Made by a program: the position numbers and the translations under genes. Shown in pieces: positions 28,460 to 40,585 of a DNA stretch of 64,000 bases (positions are counted from its first letter, which is position 1; the number at the start of each line of letters is the position of its first letter). The notes beneath the pieces were generated by a model. That model saw only the letters and a program-made list of their open reading frames with translations. It made no database searches and was not told the DNA's origin. This DNA comes from Enchytraeus crypticus. Lineage: Eukaryota; Annelida; Clitellata; Enchytraeida; Enchytraeidae. The stretch lies in contig CAJHZI010000415.1 of assembly GCA_905160935.1 (NCBI GenBank), positions 585,501 to 649,500 of the forward strand. The letters are read 5' to 3'.

Positions 28460-28596
28460 GGCTGGAGCCAGTGGCGAAGTCGGTAAGATACTCGACTGCG
28501 GATCAGTTGATGCGGGTTGAAATCCTGGGCTCGCCCGTCACTGACATCGCTTTCGAGTGAGGAAACTGACGTTAACCTTAGCTTTTTTTAGCTTTT
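28460..28596 (+). repeat. SINE subfamily A1, well preserved
   Basis: GGCTGGAGCCAGTGGCGAAG (A box within) ... GATACTCGACTGCGGATCAG ... GGGTTGAAATCC ... GAGGAAACTGACGTTAACC ... TAGCTTTT tail. Confidence 0.92.
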
Positions 28597-28884
28597 ACAA
28601 TAAAAATTTCCGTTCTTCGGTTCTTCTGAATGCTATATCAGGGACGTCTCAAACTGAAATTAGAATTTCAATCACTTGTAAGGTACGTAAAATTCATGCT
28701 TGACCGTACTGACGTAAGTTCTTATATACCTTTCATAGGCTATTTACATGATTTGCAGAATTTATTTAACCTTTACTAAGATGTTTGATGATAAACTCGA
28801 CTCTTAAAATAAGCAATGAATCTTTAATGAAAACGTTACGCAATCGTGACGTATAGGTTGATCGTAAAGTGGAAGAGGTGAATA

Positions 28885-28955
28885 AATAAATAAATAAATA
28901 AATAATAAAGGTTTAACGTCCGTTTCCTCATCCAGGGATGATGTCAGCGATGATG
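28885..28955 (-). repeat. LINE T2 3' end
   Basis: (AATA)n, AAAGGTTTAACGTCCGTTTC, CTCATCCAGGGATGATGTC. Confidence 0.82.
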
Positions 28956-29055
28956 TCGTGACCAAGGGTTGAGTGATTTGTGCGGAGTTCTATTGATTCC
29001 TTTAAAATTAACTACAGATATCCGGTCAAAGTCTAGACGCCCGGCAAGTTAGACG

Positions 29056-29310
29056 TAAAAATAGTACTGGATGTAGAAATAGGTGTAGAATTAGTAAATG
29101 TAAAAATAGTGCATGCAGAAGTAAATATAGAATTAATAAATATAAAAATAGTGTATGTGGAAATAAATGTAGAATGAAAAAATTTAAAAGTAGTGTATGC
29201 ATAAATATATGTAGAATTAATAAATATAAAAATAGTGAATGTATAAATAAATGTAGAATTAGTAAATGTAAAAAGAGTGCATGTTGATATAAATGCAGAA
29301 CCAAATAAAA
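29056..29310. repeat. 42-bp tandem repeat, about 6 copies
   Basis: The unit starts AAAAATAGTGCATGCAGAAG and ends near ATTAATAAATAT. Because 42 is a multiple of 3, it leaves a Leu/His-rich open frame on the minus strand (29026-29355) that is not judged a gene. Confidence 0.9.
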
Positions 29311-29459
29311 AGAGTAATCAATCATTGTAAAAATAGTACTGAAGAAGAAAGACATGTAGAATTAAATGTACTACTGGTATAGGAATTAAAAAAACTTCTG
29401 CAGTACAAAAGTCAGAAAGATACTATAGAAAGAGAATAACTATAATATCTACGAGTGTG

Positions 29460-29597
29460 CTGGTAGTGACAGGTTTATCCTCTCCCCCTTACTCAGCTCC
29501 TGCCTTAGTCGCCTCCTACGTACAAACGGCAGATAGTTTGCGGTTGTTCTATTCCGTATTGGTTTCAACCACACCCGAGCACAACACGGGGTAATAT
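29460..29597 (+). repeat. Family C, 3' half
   Basis: CTCAGCTCCTGCCTTAGTCG ... TTTGCGGTTG ... CACACCCGAGCACAACACGG. Confidence 0.82.
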
Positions 29598-29599
29598 TA

Positions 29600-30210
29600 A
29601 TATTTCTCTCTTTCAGACTACATACAGTATATGTTTGTTTCAGATTTAAACTTAGGCCTAGATTAAAGTCTATTAAAGACGATATCTATAACTCGTTGCT
29701 TAAATGTACCCAAGAAAATTATTAGCTTTATAATTAATACCCACTTTTATGACGCAAAGTTGTTTTATATTAAATTTAAATTCAGAATTTAAACAATTTG
29801 AATCTTCTATGAACATCCTTGACAACTTCGTTATTAAAACACTGTATCCGCTTGAATGGAAGTGTTTCCATGTCAATAGATTATCATCTGAACTGACCCT
29901 AGGCTCATAAGTGCAGAATCCCTCGTGGACCCTTGGCACACATTATGACACCCTGGTGACTAATAACACATAATCTTTGAATGAATCAACATGAACATTA
30001 AGTACAATATGAAGGTATCTCTCAAGTCTTTGCATTAAGTTAAAAAGTCAGCTTTGAATCTTATTGATTGATGATTTGATTATCAATAATTCTCATAATC
30101 ATCGTCTAGAATCAATTATATTGCTCATTTGTGAGCACATTCACTAAGTTTTATTTAATTATGGCAATTCTTTCTCTAATCATACTCTAAACGACATTTT
30201 AAAAGACAAT
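29600..30210. other. No feature seen
   Basis: AT-rich unique-looking sequence without a supportable gene. Confidence 0.5.
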
Positions 30211-30214
30211 ATAC

Positions 30215-30365
30215 TGGCATCATTGTAACAATAGGCTATGTATGCCACTGTGATGATAAGACTTTCTTCTATGAAGAGATTAACTCGTTAATAGAGGGAG
30301 TATTCCTTAAAACGCCTTAAAGCAGCATGGAGTAAGGAATATGAACATTGGGCCAGCCATTTGAC
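30215..30365 (-). repeat. Family C, internal part
   Basis: ATAGGCTATGTATGCCACTG, then GAAGAGATTAACTCGTTAAT and GAGGGAGTATTCCTTAAAAC, the reverse of the C middle. Confidence 0.6.
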
Positions 30366-30627
30366 TGAACTCTAGGGAAAGATACCTGCATATTTGATGA
30401 TCCACTTCATCGCCTACGTTAGTCGGTTAATACCTAGTACAAGCGGTGCTCGTTTGTTAGAATTCCATAAGTTCATGGAACTAATGCGAGAACATAGATG
30501 GCAAAAATATAATGCATTAACTAATGACTTTTCGACAGTCTACGCTAGCTGCGTCAAAATATTATTAATGAAATAGCATTACTTTAAAACAGTTTTTAAA
30601 ATATTAAATAGAATATTAAAAGTATAT

Positions 30628-30712
30628 TGTCAAAGACGGTCCAGCTTGTTTTCGAACCTGCGCCTCTTGCTTATTAAACAATTTTTCAATCACTATGGCC
30701 ATCTCAAATTAT
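30628..30712 (-). repeat. tRNA-like SINE fragment
   Basis: AGACGGTCCAGCTTGTTTTC, GAACCTGCGCCTC, then TATGGCCATC. Same family as 17468-17610. Confidence 0.5.
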
Positions 30713-30719
30713 ATATTCT

Positions 30720-31630
30720 AACTGATAAACATTCATGTAAAACAAAGAAATGAGCATTCTTGCTTAACTCGTATAGGCTACACTTTATTTTCAGATGATT
30801 AATAATTTTGGTAAAATTCTACCATTGCAATCTGAAGTGTTGAAAGGATAACATTTCTGAAGTTTCTATGACAGATTAACGTAATTTTACATTTCTAATG
30901 TTGTTTTGATTGATTAACGTAACTTTTACTATCTCGGGTGTATCAAATTCTGAGTTAATGCACATTTTTAGAAGAACCTGAAATGCTATGGCATTTGACA
31001 AATAATCCTTTCCGCATTATACTCTTGAGAATCCTTCTGAACCTTGATGTTAAACACCCCACATTCTTTCCACCCTAGCCACATAATAATTCTCATAAAA
31101 GCGACTTTATGAATAGACAGGTGTTCCGAAATCAGAATTAATAATTTCTGGCTTCCAAGATAAGTACAAAATCTAAAAAGATAGCTATATAATATAATGG
31201 TAGCTAGGCAGTAGACGGTCAATAACAACATAGAAAAGAGTGTATACGCTACTAAGATTCTACTAATTGTTTTGAAGAAACCGTAGGTATGAAAAGAAAA
31301 ATTGAAGAGGGAAAATTATCAGCGATGATATTGAGTAGGCAATGGAAAACTATGTAAGGGCAGAGAGCAGTAATAATCACGCATAATCAGTAATGAGGAA
31401 GATACAACATCATATGGTAAACAATAAGACAGGGGCGTACATCCACACATAACAACGACGGATGCTTCCCCCCTCGCCTAACTCAAGATGTGCAATTTTT
31501 CCAGTTCCGTAAGGTTTCCACTGCCCTCTAGTTTTTCCAACGACGTTGCTAACATTGAGTAGACTCCAATGCATTAAGATAATTTTGCTATTAAATTCTG
31601 GAAGAGAGTTAAAAGAGGGGAAATGGTGTT
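30720..31630. other. No gene seen
   Basis: AT-rich. A CAGGGGCGTACATCCAC at 31431 resembles a transposon end but has no partner in the window. Confidence 0.45.
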
Positions 31631-31635
31631 GACTT

Positions 31636-31780
31636 GGCTGGAGCCAGTGGCGAAGTCGGTAAGACATTCGACCGCTGATCAGTATGTGCGGGGTTGAAAT
31701 TCTGGGCTTGCCCGTCACTGACATCGCCTTCGAGTGAGGAAACTGACAATAACCCTAGCTTAACCAGCTTTATCAGCTTT
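31636..31780 (+). repeat. SINE subfamily A1, well preserved
   Basis: GGCTGGAGCCAGTGGCGAAG ... GGGTTGAAATTC ... CCGTCACTGACATCGCC ... AGCTTTATCAGCTTTTT tail. Confidence 0.92.
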
Positions 31781-31789
31781 TTGAACAGC

Positions 31790-33020
31790 CTATTATTGAG
31801 ACTACAACAATAATTTCACTTCCAGCCTCACGCCCTCCAATTTACCCACAAGTAATTAAATTAATTTAATTTAATTACTTTAATACACGTTTATTTAGTT
31901 TATACGTGGTGGAAAGTCGCAGAAGATTTCTCTACTATGACGTCTGATTAAATCTTCCAATGTCTCACTACCCATTCCATGCCCCAGGCTTCCATCAAAC
32001 CGTTATGGAAACAACCGGAAACGGAAAGTGAAGGCGTTCAGAGCGATATTAGATTAGAAAAAAGCTGACGCCAAGTCAGAGATTGAGAAAGAGTTTCTCG
32101 TTTAGGAAATTTATTAGCGAATTCGGTTTTTAATACAAACAGGAAGTGACAGAGGATACTGCATCGCTACATGGATTAAATCATCGACGTATAATTTAGA
32201 TTACTCATAATTACAGTTATTAATCCCGAGTGATTTATTAAATATATATTAATATATTATATTGGCATATTATTGTATTTTATACTAATCTGCTATTCGG
32301 GCAATCGACAATTGTTTCATCAATAAATCAATCGATCAAATTTCTGATACACATCTATATATTTAAACAATGAAGTACGGTTAGAATGTAAAGAAGATCG
32401 GATACTAGTGCAACAAATCGTATAATAAAACATACAACTAATAAACTTGCTTTGATTCAGGATGAAAACAGTCTTCGATTAATTATCAATAATTGACTAT
32501 CAATCATTGATTAGCAATCACTGATTATAAAATTTTAAGTGAAACACATTCAGATTATATAGTTTCTTTAATAATGCTTACATGTAAGGCAATTGTACAT
32601 GTACATGTATTGTACATGTACAATACATGTACAATATAATATATATAATATAATATATAATATTATAATATAATATATAATATGCATTGTATTATATATG
32701 CATTGTGAAAATCAAGCCACTTCTAAATATTTAACGTTACCGAGCATATCAAACAACAGATGTCAACAGTTATCAACGATAAAGTAAAACTAGATCTATT
32801 TAATCATAGAGTTGTCCTACGCTTAATGTAACAATAATTCAATTTTCTGAAGAATTCAGCAAAATATTCCTCGTGGATACAGGAAAATGTTAACTGGATA
32901 TGAAACTAATGTCTTAGCTATACTATACATTTCATATAGTATTAACCAAAGGGTTCCAACCACTGACGCTTCTCTGGTGATACAAGAATAATGTTTTTAT
33001 ATACAATTTTCACTAATTTT
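31790..33020. other. AT-rich sequence with a palindromic cluster
   Basis: No gene. At 32594-32640 TGTACATGTACATGTA and TGTACAATACATGTACA form self-complementary runs, followed by (TAATA)n-like AT palindromes to about 32690. Confidence 0.6.
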
Positions 33021-33023
33021 ATG

Positions 33024-33101
33024 TAAAGCTGGTAAAGCTAATGTTAACGGCAGTTTCCTCCATTGAAAGCGATGTCAGTGACGGGCGAGCCCAAGATTTG
33101 A
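33024..33101 (-). repeat. SINE subfamily A1, 3' fragment
   Basis: AAAGCTGGTAAAGCTAATGT ... GAAAGCGATGTCAGTGACGG ... AAGATTTGA. Confidence 0.82.
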
Positions 33102-33589
33102 ATAATAGTAATAATGATGGTGATTTCCTAATATTTAACTATCATGGAAAATTTTATCCATACGCCAGACTTTCAGATTGAGTGAGAGTGTGAGAAAACG
33201 ATTCCTGCTGATTATATATATTATCATGTACATGTACTTGTAGACTGCAGTAGAGTTTACTACGTAAGGTCTTCCATTCTCTCATTGAAGTCTGACTGAT
33301 TAACAAAGCAGTTAAGTAACTCTGTGGTCCTTACGACCAGCTGTCGCAAATCAAATTAGAAGCTTTTCCCACAACGCAGGGACTTCATGTAAATCTAATT
33401 AACAGTACACTTAGAGGCCTAGAGTCATTCGCATCGCAATGTGTACATATGCATGTAAAAAATTGGGCTAATTCTGCAACCTAAACTGCAACAACTGCTC
33501 GTAACAGAATATTGTGGTTAACATAACGCTCATGTTTGGAGCATCATATTTTAAATTTTCTTTAAAAGAATGAAAATGCAATAGCTACT

Positions 33590-33778
33590 ACTTTGGACTG
33601 AATTTCTTTAACACCCTTTACTTTGGACTGAATTTCTGGATTTTGGAATTTGCACCGTTTTTGGACCTTCTTTTTTTGCTCGCCGGCTTGATTTTGTCTC
33701 AATAGTGCTCGATGTTGTCATTGATGACTGTAGCACTCTAATTGTTGTTATTATTATTACTATTATTATTATTACTAC
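33590..33778 (+). repeat. LINE 3' end, family T3
   Basis: A CTTTGGACTGAATTTCT duplication, then GGACCTTCTTTTTTTGCTCG, ATAGTGCTCGATGTTGTCAT, GACTGTAGCACTCTAATTG and a (GTT)/(ATT)n tail. Confidence 0.72.
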
Positions 33779-34339
33779 CTTTGTCTTCATGACCTCTATA
33801 TTTTTGTCTGTTTTCAGCACTGTATATGAAAAGCTCACTTCTAAATTTCTTTGCCTTTCTAAACTTACTTACGGCGCCACTTTACGTCGCAATTTGAGTT
33901 CGAAAAAAGCAGAATAATCCAAACGAAAAACTACCTAGTATGATTAATTCCCTATATTGAGCAGCTACTGAGAAATTTAGTTAACATTTAGTCTACGATT
34001 TCTTAGAATTTTCTTACCCGCAAATTATTTATTGCTACGCAATGCCAAGGTCAGGGTTGAATTGCTCGGTTGACTTAGAGTTTGCCAGTGATGTGACCAT
34101 TCTAGTGCGTTAAATTAAAGCCTTGGACTTGCCATGTGAATAAGCACTAAATGGTATCACATTTTACTATCGTCTATGATTAAAAATATGAGATTTTCTC
34201 ACACAAATTACTGGCGCTCATGTCCTGGTGCAGTAGTAAAACTATTTGGCAGACCGCAGATGTTATTGTATGTAGACCATGTTCTATGCAAATAGTAAGT
34301 ACCTATAACAATATAATTATTCTATTTTCCTCTCTTTCT

Positions 34340-34414
34340 CTCTAGTAGTCTCTCTCTCTCTCATTGTTTTAACAATTTCTGTATTGTTTCCTTTGTCTCT
34401 GTCTCTTTTTCGCG

Positions 34415-34456
<42 letters not shown>

Positions 34457-34540
34457 GTCCCTCTCTTTCCTTATCTTTTTTCTCTCTTTCTAACTTCTAC
34501 TGTTTCAGTCATTCTCTTTTCTTCTTCCTGCCTTTCTCGT

Positions 34541-34587
<47 letters not shown>

Positions 34588-34665
34588 ATTTCTTTTCCTC
34601 TCTTATATCTCTCTCGCTTTCTCTCTTTCTCTCTCTCTATCTCTCTCTCTTTCTCACTCTTTCAA
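34340..34665. repeat. CT-rich microsatellite cluster
   Basis: Several (CT)n runs separated by TTTC and TCTG variants over more than 300 bp. Confidence 0.95.
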
Positions 34666-34679
34666 TCTGTCAAACTTTC

Positions 34680-35200
34680 TATCAATCCACTGGTTTCTAC
34701 GGACGCACAAGGAATACACAATCCGAAGTCCTCAACAACAACAACGACAAATTGGCACAAGCGAATAATTTCTCGACGATGGATCGCTTCACAGAATGAA
34801 AAATACGTCATCAAGGATTTAATATGACGTATTAGCCGCCATAGCGATATCACCAGTCCGGAACCAACCGAACAACATAAAACAGAAAATCCAAATCTGA
34901 ACGCTCTCAACCCGTCCAAGCACCGGTTGCGGAATAATCCACAATGACATCCAGCTCGCTTAGACAGTGATATATTGCAATCTCGGGAACAGCTAGATCG
35001 ATCGGATGGCTTTGATAGATTACCTGTGGAATACGGAAGGTTTGGTTTATTTTTGAGACGCGATTCAGTTTCAAGTGGTGAAAGAAATCATGTATGGAAT
35101 TATGAGAGAAATAGTAAACTGTAGGCAACAGATGATTCCATTCATAAAGAAAATGACTTCCGGTGCAGATATGACAGTCAGAAAATTACATTACTCTAAG
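34680..35200. other. No gene seen
   Basis: Two adjoining minus-strand open frames (34662-34919 and 34907-35128) show no recognised motif. Confidence 0.4.
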
Positions 35201-35202
35201 TA

Positions 35203-35262
35203 CCCCATCATTATCATCTTCTCTTGAATCCCGGTTTTAACTGTGATCGGGATTATTCTAAC
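35203..35262 (-). repeat. Family D 3' fragment
   Basis: CATCATTATCATCTTCTCTT then GAATCCCGGTTTTAACTGTG, the reverse of the D end. Confidence 0.6.
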
Positions 35263-35419
35263 TACATAATAATAACTTTCACAAATGAAAGAAAATAACA
35301 ATTATAGGTCGAGGCTAATTTTAAGAGAGAGAGAGACTATTTATTATATCAAAGTCTTTCAAAACAGTTTTAACAGTTTAGTCAGACAATCGAAATGTGG
35401 AAAATAGTATAAATCGATA

Positions 35420-35505
35420 AGGCGATGTAGTTGGTAGCAAGCACGCCTCATAAACGGTAGGCAGGACATGGCAGGTAGGTTCGACTCTTAGCTAGTACTT
35501 CGCCG
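35420..35505 (+). repeat. tRNA-like SINE head
   Basis: AAGGCGATGTAGTTGGTAGC, then GTAGGTTCGACTCTTAGC. A- and B-box-like, but it does not fold as a tRNA gene in the expected spacing. Confidence 0.45.
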
Positions 35506-35624
35506 GAGTATCTTTTGTCATGAAAAGCAGTTAAACTTAGTTTAGAAGCTTTCTAAATTAATTATTTACTAACTAATTTATTATATTTAGGGGGTCTATT
35601 AATACATTTATTTTCTCGTGTTGT

Positions 35625-35890
35625 CTTGGAAGCTGGAGAATAGAACAACCGTAAACAGGACGCGTCGTATGAGGAGACTGAGCAAAAACTGAGGAAGGCA
35701 ACGAGAAACGACTTCAGAAGCCATATTATTCTAAAGCTACAGGCTACACTAAGGTGTGGCTAAGGTATGATCTCTAGTGAATGGATTAACTCGTTGATCG
35801 ATGGAGTGCTCCTTGTGAAGCATGACAAGCGGCATGTGCGTAGGAATATGTATCTTGGACCTGCCAGAAGCCTGACATACTTGAGAGAGA
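35625..35890 (-). repeat. Family C repeat
   Basis: GTGTTGTCTTGGAAGCTGGA, AACTGAGGAAGGCAACGAGA, AGCCATATTATTCTAAAGCT, GATTAACTCGTTGATCGATG and GAATATGTATCTTGGACCTG, all reverse of C blocks. Confidence 0.8.
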
Positions 35891-36548
35891 CTTACTTGTG
35901 AAAAGATTGTCTCTGATTCTAAAAAGAAATCATTAATTTCTCATGCATTCCTATTAAGTCTTCAACAGCGTTGATGAAACGACCGTTAAATCTACATTTA
36001 AGGCTCTGACTCATTTGCACTGACTCTACAGGCGTAGCCAAATCTACAGAGAAAATCTGGTATACATCCAGTGCTATAATTATTGCAAACGATGTCGTAG
36101 GCTGATGAGTTTGAAACAAGAGAATGAATTAGCTGTTCTTGTTCTGTCTTCTTGTTCTGAGAAGAACTGCGCAGGATGTTAGGAATTAGGTCGACTGACA
36201 TCAGCACAAGAATTAGGTCACCACCACTAAAATTATGTCACCACTAAAATTAGGTCATAGCCTGAACGAGATCATCCATCACAAGGTTAGCATTAGATAT
36301 TGAAAGAAATAAGACAACTGAAATATACGCACTTATGCAGAACGCGAAGCACATGCATACACACATACACACCTACATACATACACATATAATACAAAGA
36401 CCACCGCATACACATGAAAATTGAGTGAGTCGTCTCTATGTAATTAAAATTGCAACTAAAAAAAATCATATGCTGTTGACCAAAAGTGCTATCAAACCCT
36501 TTTTAAATTGTAAATTAAAATAAATAAATAGCGACATACTGACATACT

Positions 36549-36685
36549 GGCTGGACCTATTGGCGATGTCGGTAAGGTACTCGACCGCGGATCAGAATGT
36601 GCGAGGTTCAAATCCTGGGCTCTCCCGCCACTGACATCGCTTTCGAGTGAGGAAACTGACGTTAACAATTGCTTTACCAGCTTTA
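36549..36685 (+). repeat. SINE subfamily A1
   Basis: GGCTGGACCTATTGGCGATG ... GAGGTTCAAATCC ... GAGTGAGGAAACTGACGTTA ... GCTTTACCAGCTTT. Confidence 0.92.
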
Positions 36686-36699
36686 AATAACGACATATC

Positions 36700-37640
36700 T
36701 GTAATAACGACAAGTAAAATAAACAAATTATAAATAGTTGCCTTATCTTTAAATCTTTAACCTATTCATCTTTCATCTTCCGATAGATTGTGAGGTAAAG
36801 AGTGCGGTATCAGCAGAAAATCTCCAATCAGTCCTCTGTTTAATTTTAGTTGTTTGTTTGCACCACTGGGCCCCCTACTCACAGACAGGCCGTGTCAGTA
36901 ATTATTTACCCATTTCGTTGTTGAGATCACTCGCTAAGTACCGCGATATGCGCTAAATGAACTCGCGAAGTTTCGCAGATTGGTGACGAATATGTGGAGA
37001 TTATCATTCTGGGAGGTTTGCGAGCTACTTGAATACAAATCTATGTAGTGAGATCGTTTGAGCGAGCTTATAAGCACATTTTTAAGCACTGTGCCAAATC
37101 TCTTTGCACAAGTGAGGCTCCAAGACGTCTAATCGGTAAAATATGGCACAACTATGTGCCAAATTCTAATGTATTAACTATGTGCTAAATCTATAGCATT
37201 CGGAATGAGCCAGTAGTAATGGCTATCCTTTATTGCCAATTCCATTGCGTAATTGTAAGAAAATAATGCAGTAAATAAGATAATATTATAATGTGGCATA
37301 TGTAAAACAGTTAAGTGCTGTGCTTTTTGTATATTTTATATCTATCTATATAAAGCATGTTGGCTATATTAGTACGCTGACATCGATATGCACTTTGCAT
37401 TGCTAGCAACCTTTTATAGACTATGTGCAGATAAACAGGTTTATATCATCTACAAGACTAGAAGTAGCAAATTTTGCTTATAGAAGTTATCAATATAATA
37501 AACACGTTTTCTTTCGGATAACACCAAATTAAATACTTAGATAATAACAAATTGAAATATAAATATAGCAAACTCTTATATAAATCAGCTTCTCAAGATA
37601 TGCACCCCCAGAGCATATAGGTGACGTATATATACATCCA
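36700..37640. other. No feature seen
   Basis: AT-rich unique-looking sequence. Confidence 0.5.
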
Positions 37641-37649
37641 CAATTTTAC

Positions 37650-37706
37650 ATCTGACACCGCTTTCGATCGAGGAAGCCGACGTTAACATTAGCTTTAGCA
37701 GCTTTA
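37650..37706 (+). repeat. SINE subfamily A1, 3' tail only
   Basis: CATCTGACACCGCTTTCGAT, GAGGAAGCCGACGTTAACAT, then TAGCTTTAGCAGCTTT. The 5'-truncated form is consistent with target-primed integration. Confidence 0.75.
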
Positions 37707-37735
37707 CATCAGCAATTTTTTAAAGTGGTTAACAC

Positions 37736-37874
37736 GCTGGAGCCAGTGGTGATGTCGGTAAGATATTCGTCAGCAGATCAGTAGATAAGTGCGGGGTTCA
37801 AATCCTGAACTCGCCCGTCACTGACTTCGATTCTGAGTGAGGAAACTGAAGCTAACATTGGCTAACCAGCTTTT
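37736..37874 (+). repeat. SINE subfamily A1
   Basis: GCTGGAGCCAGTGGTGATGT ... GGGTTCAAATCC ... GAGTGAGGAAACTGAAGCTA ... ACCAGCTTTT. Confidence 0.9.
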
Positions 37875-38206
37875 ATCTGTTTTAAATATACTAATTGAAT
37901 TGTGTTGATGAATAAAAATTGCCAGTAGGAATATCAAACACTTAAAAGCACGTTAGTTTGAAATACTCGTCCATTATAATATCTGCACGTTTAACATTAC
38001 ATGCTTAAATCGCTAGACAGCGCAGATAAATAGTATCCATTTACCGGTCCTCTATATGTTAGAGATTTTATTATGAGATAGAGACTTCAATTCGCTTTAG
38101 AATTGTTTATATAACACTTCGGATGTATATGTAATGTTATCATATTGTAATTTGTATATTACTATATTAAAACTCTGCAATGCTGTTTAAATAAAAAATA
38201 TATAAC

Positions 38207-38337
38207 TTGGGCTGAGACGATGGCTTGTTGTCAAGTTGTTCGACAGCGGATCAGTAGGTGCAGGGTTCAAATCAAGTGCTCTCCCTGTCACTGACATGCT
38301 ATTCGAGTGGGAAACTGACGTTAAACTTAGCCTTATA
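38207..38337 (+). repeat. SINE subfamily A2
   Basis: GGGCTGAGACGATGGCTTGT ... GGGTTCAAATC ... GTCACTGACATGCTATTCGA ... GACGTTAAACTTAGCC. Confidence 0.88.
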
Positions 38338-38339
38338 TA

Positions 38340-39125
38340 ATCGTATACTTTAACAAAATAATAAAATATATAAAAATGTTTTTAGGTGAACAATGGCTTT
38401 AACAGATGTGGCACTCTTGTAAGAATTAGTGGGTGAGAGTTCATTGAGACGATAAAACACTTGTAAGCATTCACGTCTCGGTGTATATTACATACACGAG
38501 GAGTGGAGAGGTGAGATGAACACTCGTGAACATTGTGTAAATAGATTCAGTCCTCGCCTAGCCACTTGATCGCGCATTCCAACTCTGTCTACAAAAGCCC
38601 GTCGTGAATAAGTGCAAATATGATGATGACAATTTTGCGCTGAATGTTTAGAGAAAATTCAAGCCTTTCAACTGAATAGAGAAATTAAAGTTCAGTGAGG
38701 ATCCAGATTTTTGTAATATTGGCCTCCAGAGGTTTTTCTTCATTTCAAAATTGTATAGGTTTTAGATTCAAAAAGTTAAATTGAGAAATTTAGGTTATAC
38801 TCGTAGCAGTTTATATAATTATAGTTTTCTAAAAGCCGCTGTACGCAGCAAAATATATGACTGACTAGGATCCTCAATGGTATGATTTAAACACTTAAAC
38901 ATAAAGACTGGCCATCGGGTATGACACCGCTATAGAAGTAGTCTCTTCAAAGATAAAATTGGTATGCTAATTATTATCCTAAGTTCTTTTTCAAGATAAA
39001 ATCTAGTCAGGAACCAATTTCCTGGGAATTTGTTACATTTCGGGCTTTACTGTATGTTCGTTTCATATTCTAAGTAGACTGTTATTGGTTGCAAACCTTA
39101 TGTTATTAAAACAGGTTATTTTTCT
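38340..39125. other. No feature seen
   Basis: No supportable gene or repeat family member. Confidence 0.45.
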
Positions 39126-39144
39126 TGCTTTCTCCAATTCATTT

Positions 39145-39370
39145 CATCATCATCATTATAATCATCATCATCATCACAATCATCGTCATCGTCATCATCA
39201 TCATCATCATCATCATCATCAATAATTGCTAATGATCATCATAATCTTATATCTGCTCATAATCTTCTCCTTCTTCTTCTTCTTCTTCTTCTTGAGCTTC
39301 TTGTTCATATTGTTGTAGCTGTTCTTCTTCATATACTTCTTCTTCTTCTTTTTTTTTCTTCTTCTTCTCC
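39145..39370. repeat. CAT and CTT trinucleotide microsatellites
   Basis: (CAT)n around 39145-39220, then (TTC)n around 39265-39370. A Lys-rich minus-strand frame results and is not a gene. Confidence 0.92.
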
Positions 39371-39799
39371 TACTTCTAGACAAGTATCTAGTGACGCCAG
39401 ATATGGATCTGTTAAATTTTACTGAGCTCATGTGACTAAGTTCTTGATCAAAATATCCGTGGGATCAAAATTTAGTTTTGATAGCAAGTGCTAGATGTAT
39501 CCTAGCACCGGCCTATCTTGCAACCAATGTCTTTCTCTTTCACTAATCAAAAGACCTCTTCTGGATGGCACGCCTAGCATGGGACCAACACGACCTTCGC
39601 AGCCTGAAAGCAAGCACGGATTAGGTGAGCTTTTATGCAGGTTGTATGAATATTTTACTCTGCTATTTATCATCGGAGAGCTTACAGTCTAAAGCCGGAT
39701 AGCGAGAACGTAGTGGCGTCATTTCTGTTAAAATAATCATAAGTGAAATAAACGACGAGGAAGGTAAGACAGATGGGATCGTAAAGCAAGAGCATTAAC

Positions 39800-39800
39800 G

Positions 39801-39832
<32 letters not shown>

Positions 39833-39850
39833 AAGAGAAGGAGAGAGATA
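39800..39850. repeat. GA microsatellite
   Basis: (GA)n with AAAG interruptions, about 80 bp before a T1 tail. Confidence 0.9.
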
Positions 39851-39929
39851 AAAGATGTAACAGGACAAAAGGCACTTCTGACTAAATGCTACGGATTTGC
39901 AAATATATATTAAATAGAATAGCAAAAAG

Positions 39930-40122
39930 GGTGAAGGTCTATTAAAAGAGGTCATAGAAGGTAGACTGGAAGGAAAAAGAGGCAGAGGCAGGCTGAGATT
40001 AGGTATGTTAGATGATTTAAAGACCCACTCATATGTGGAAATGAAGAGGAAAGAAGAAGACAGAGAATAGTGGAAGCGTTAAATACCATGGACCAACCAG
40101 TAGGCAGTGCACTAAGAAGAAG
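39930..40122 (+). repeat. LINE tail, family T1
   Basis: GGTCTATTAAAAGAGGTCAT ... GGAAGGAAAAAGAGGCAGAG ... CCATGGACCAACCAGTAGGC ... CACTAAGAAGAAG. Confidence 0.85.
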
Positions 40123-40454
40123 AAGCAAAAGGTTTTCGCATGACATGATTCTTTGAATACACGATGACGAGAAAACACGATAGCACGGTTAGGTGTAGAA
40201 AAGACATGATACGAGCGGCGTTACAATAACAGAACGTCAATCTACGCCCAAAAATATTGATTACACGTTTACATTGATTCCACGATATTGATTGCCGTAC
40301 CCGCTTGTCAATCGATCTTCTTTCACACTCCGCTATGTCATTCCATCTCATCCCACCCATTCCCCATTCCCTCAATTAATGGAAACAACATCACTTTGCT
40401 AATGCACGGATTCCTTTCGGTTCTTTTTAATTCCTTCTCCTGAGTAGATTTCTC

Positions 40455-40508
<54 letters not shown>

Positions 40509-40585
40509 CTATATCTCCCCTTCTCTAGCTCTCTCGCTCTCTCCTTCTACCTCTCTCTATCTCTGTCTGTCTCTCTCTCTCTCTA
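40455..40585. repeat. CT microsatellite
   Basis: (CT)n of about 45 bp followed by interrupted CT-rich sequence, leading directly into a family C copy. Confidence 0.95.

Noticed and set aside
29026-29355. 109-codon Leu/His-rich minus-strand frame
   Set aside because: It is explained entirely by a 42-bp tandem repeat, whose length is a multiple of three.
31431-31447. CAGGGGCGTACATCCAC resembling a hAT or similar transposon end
   Set aside because: No inverted partner end and no target duplication are visible in the window.
34662-35128. Two adjacent minus-strand open frames considered as a small gene
   Set aside because: They overlap in different frames, have no recognisable motif and lie beside CT-rich microsatellites.
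40112-40207. Signal-peptide-like minus-strand frame (MSFLHLTVLSCFLVIVYSKN), considered as DDR exon 1
   Set aside because: No donor in the needed phase 1 follows it, and it runs straight into a LINE T1 tail. Kept only as a weak candidate.
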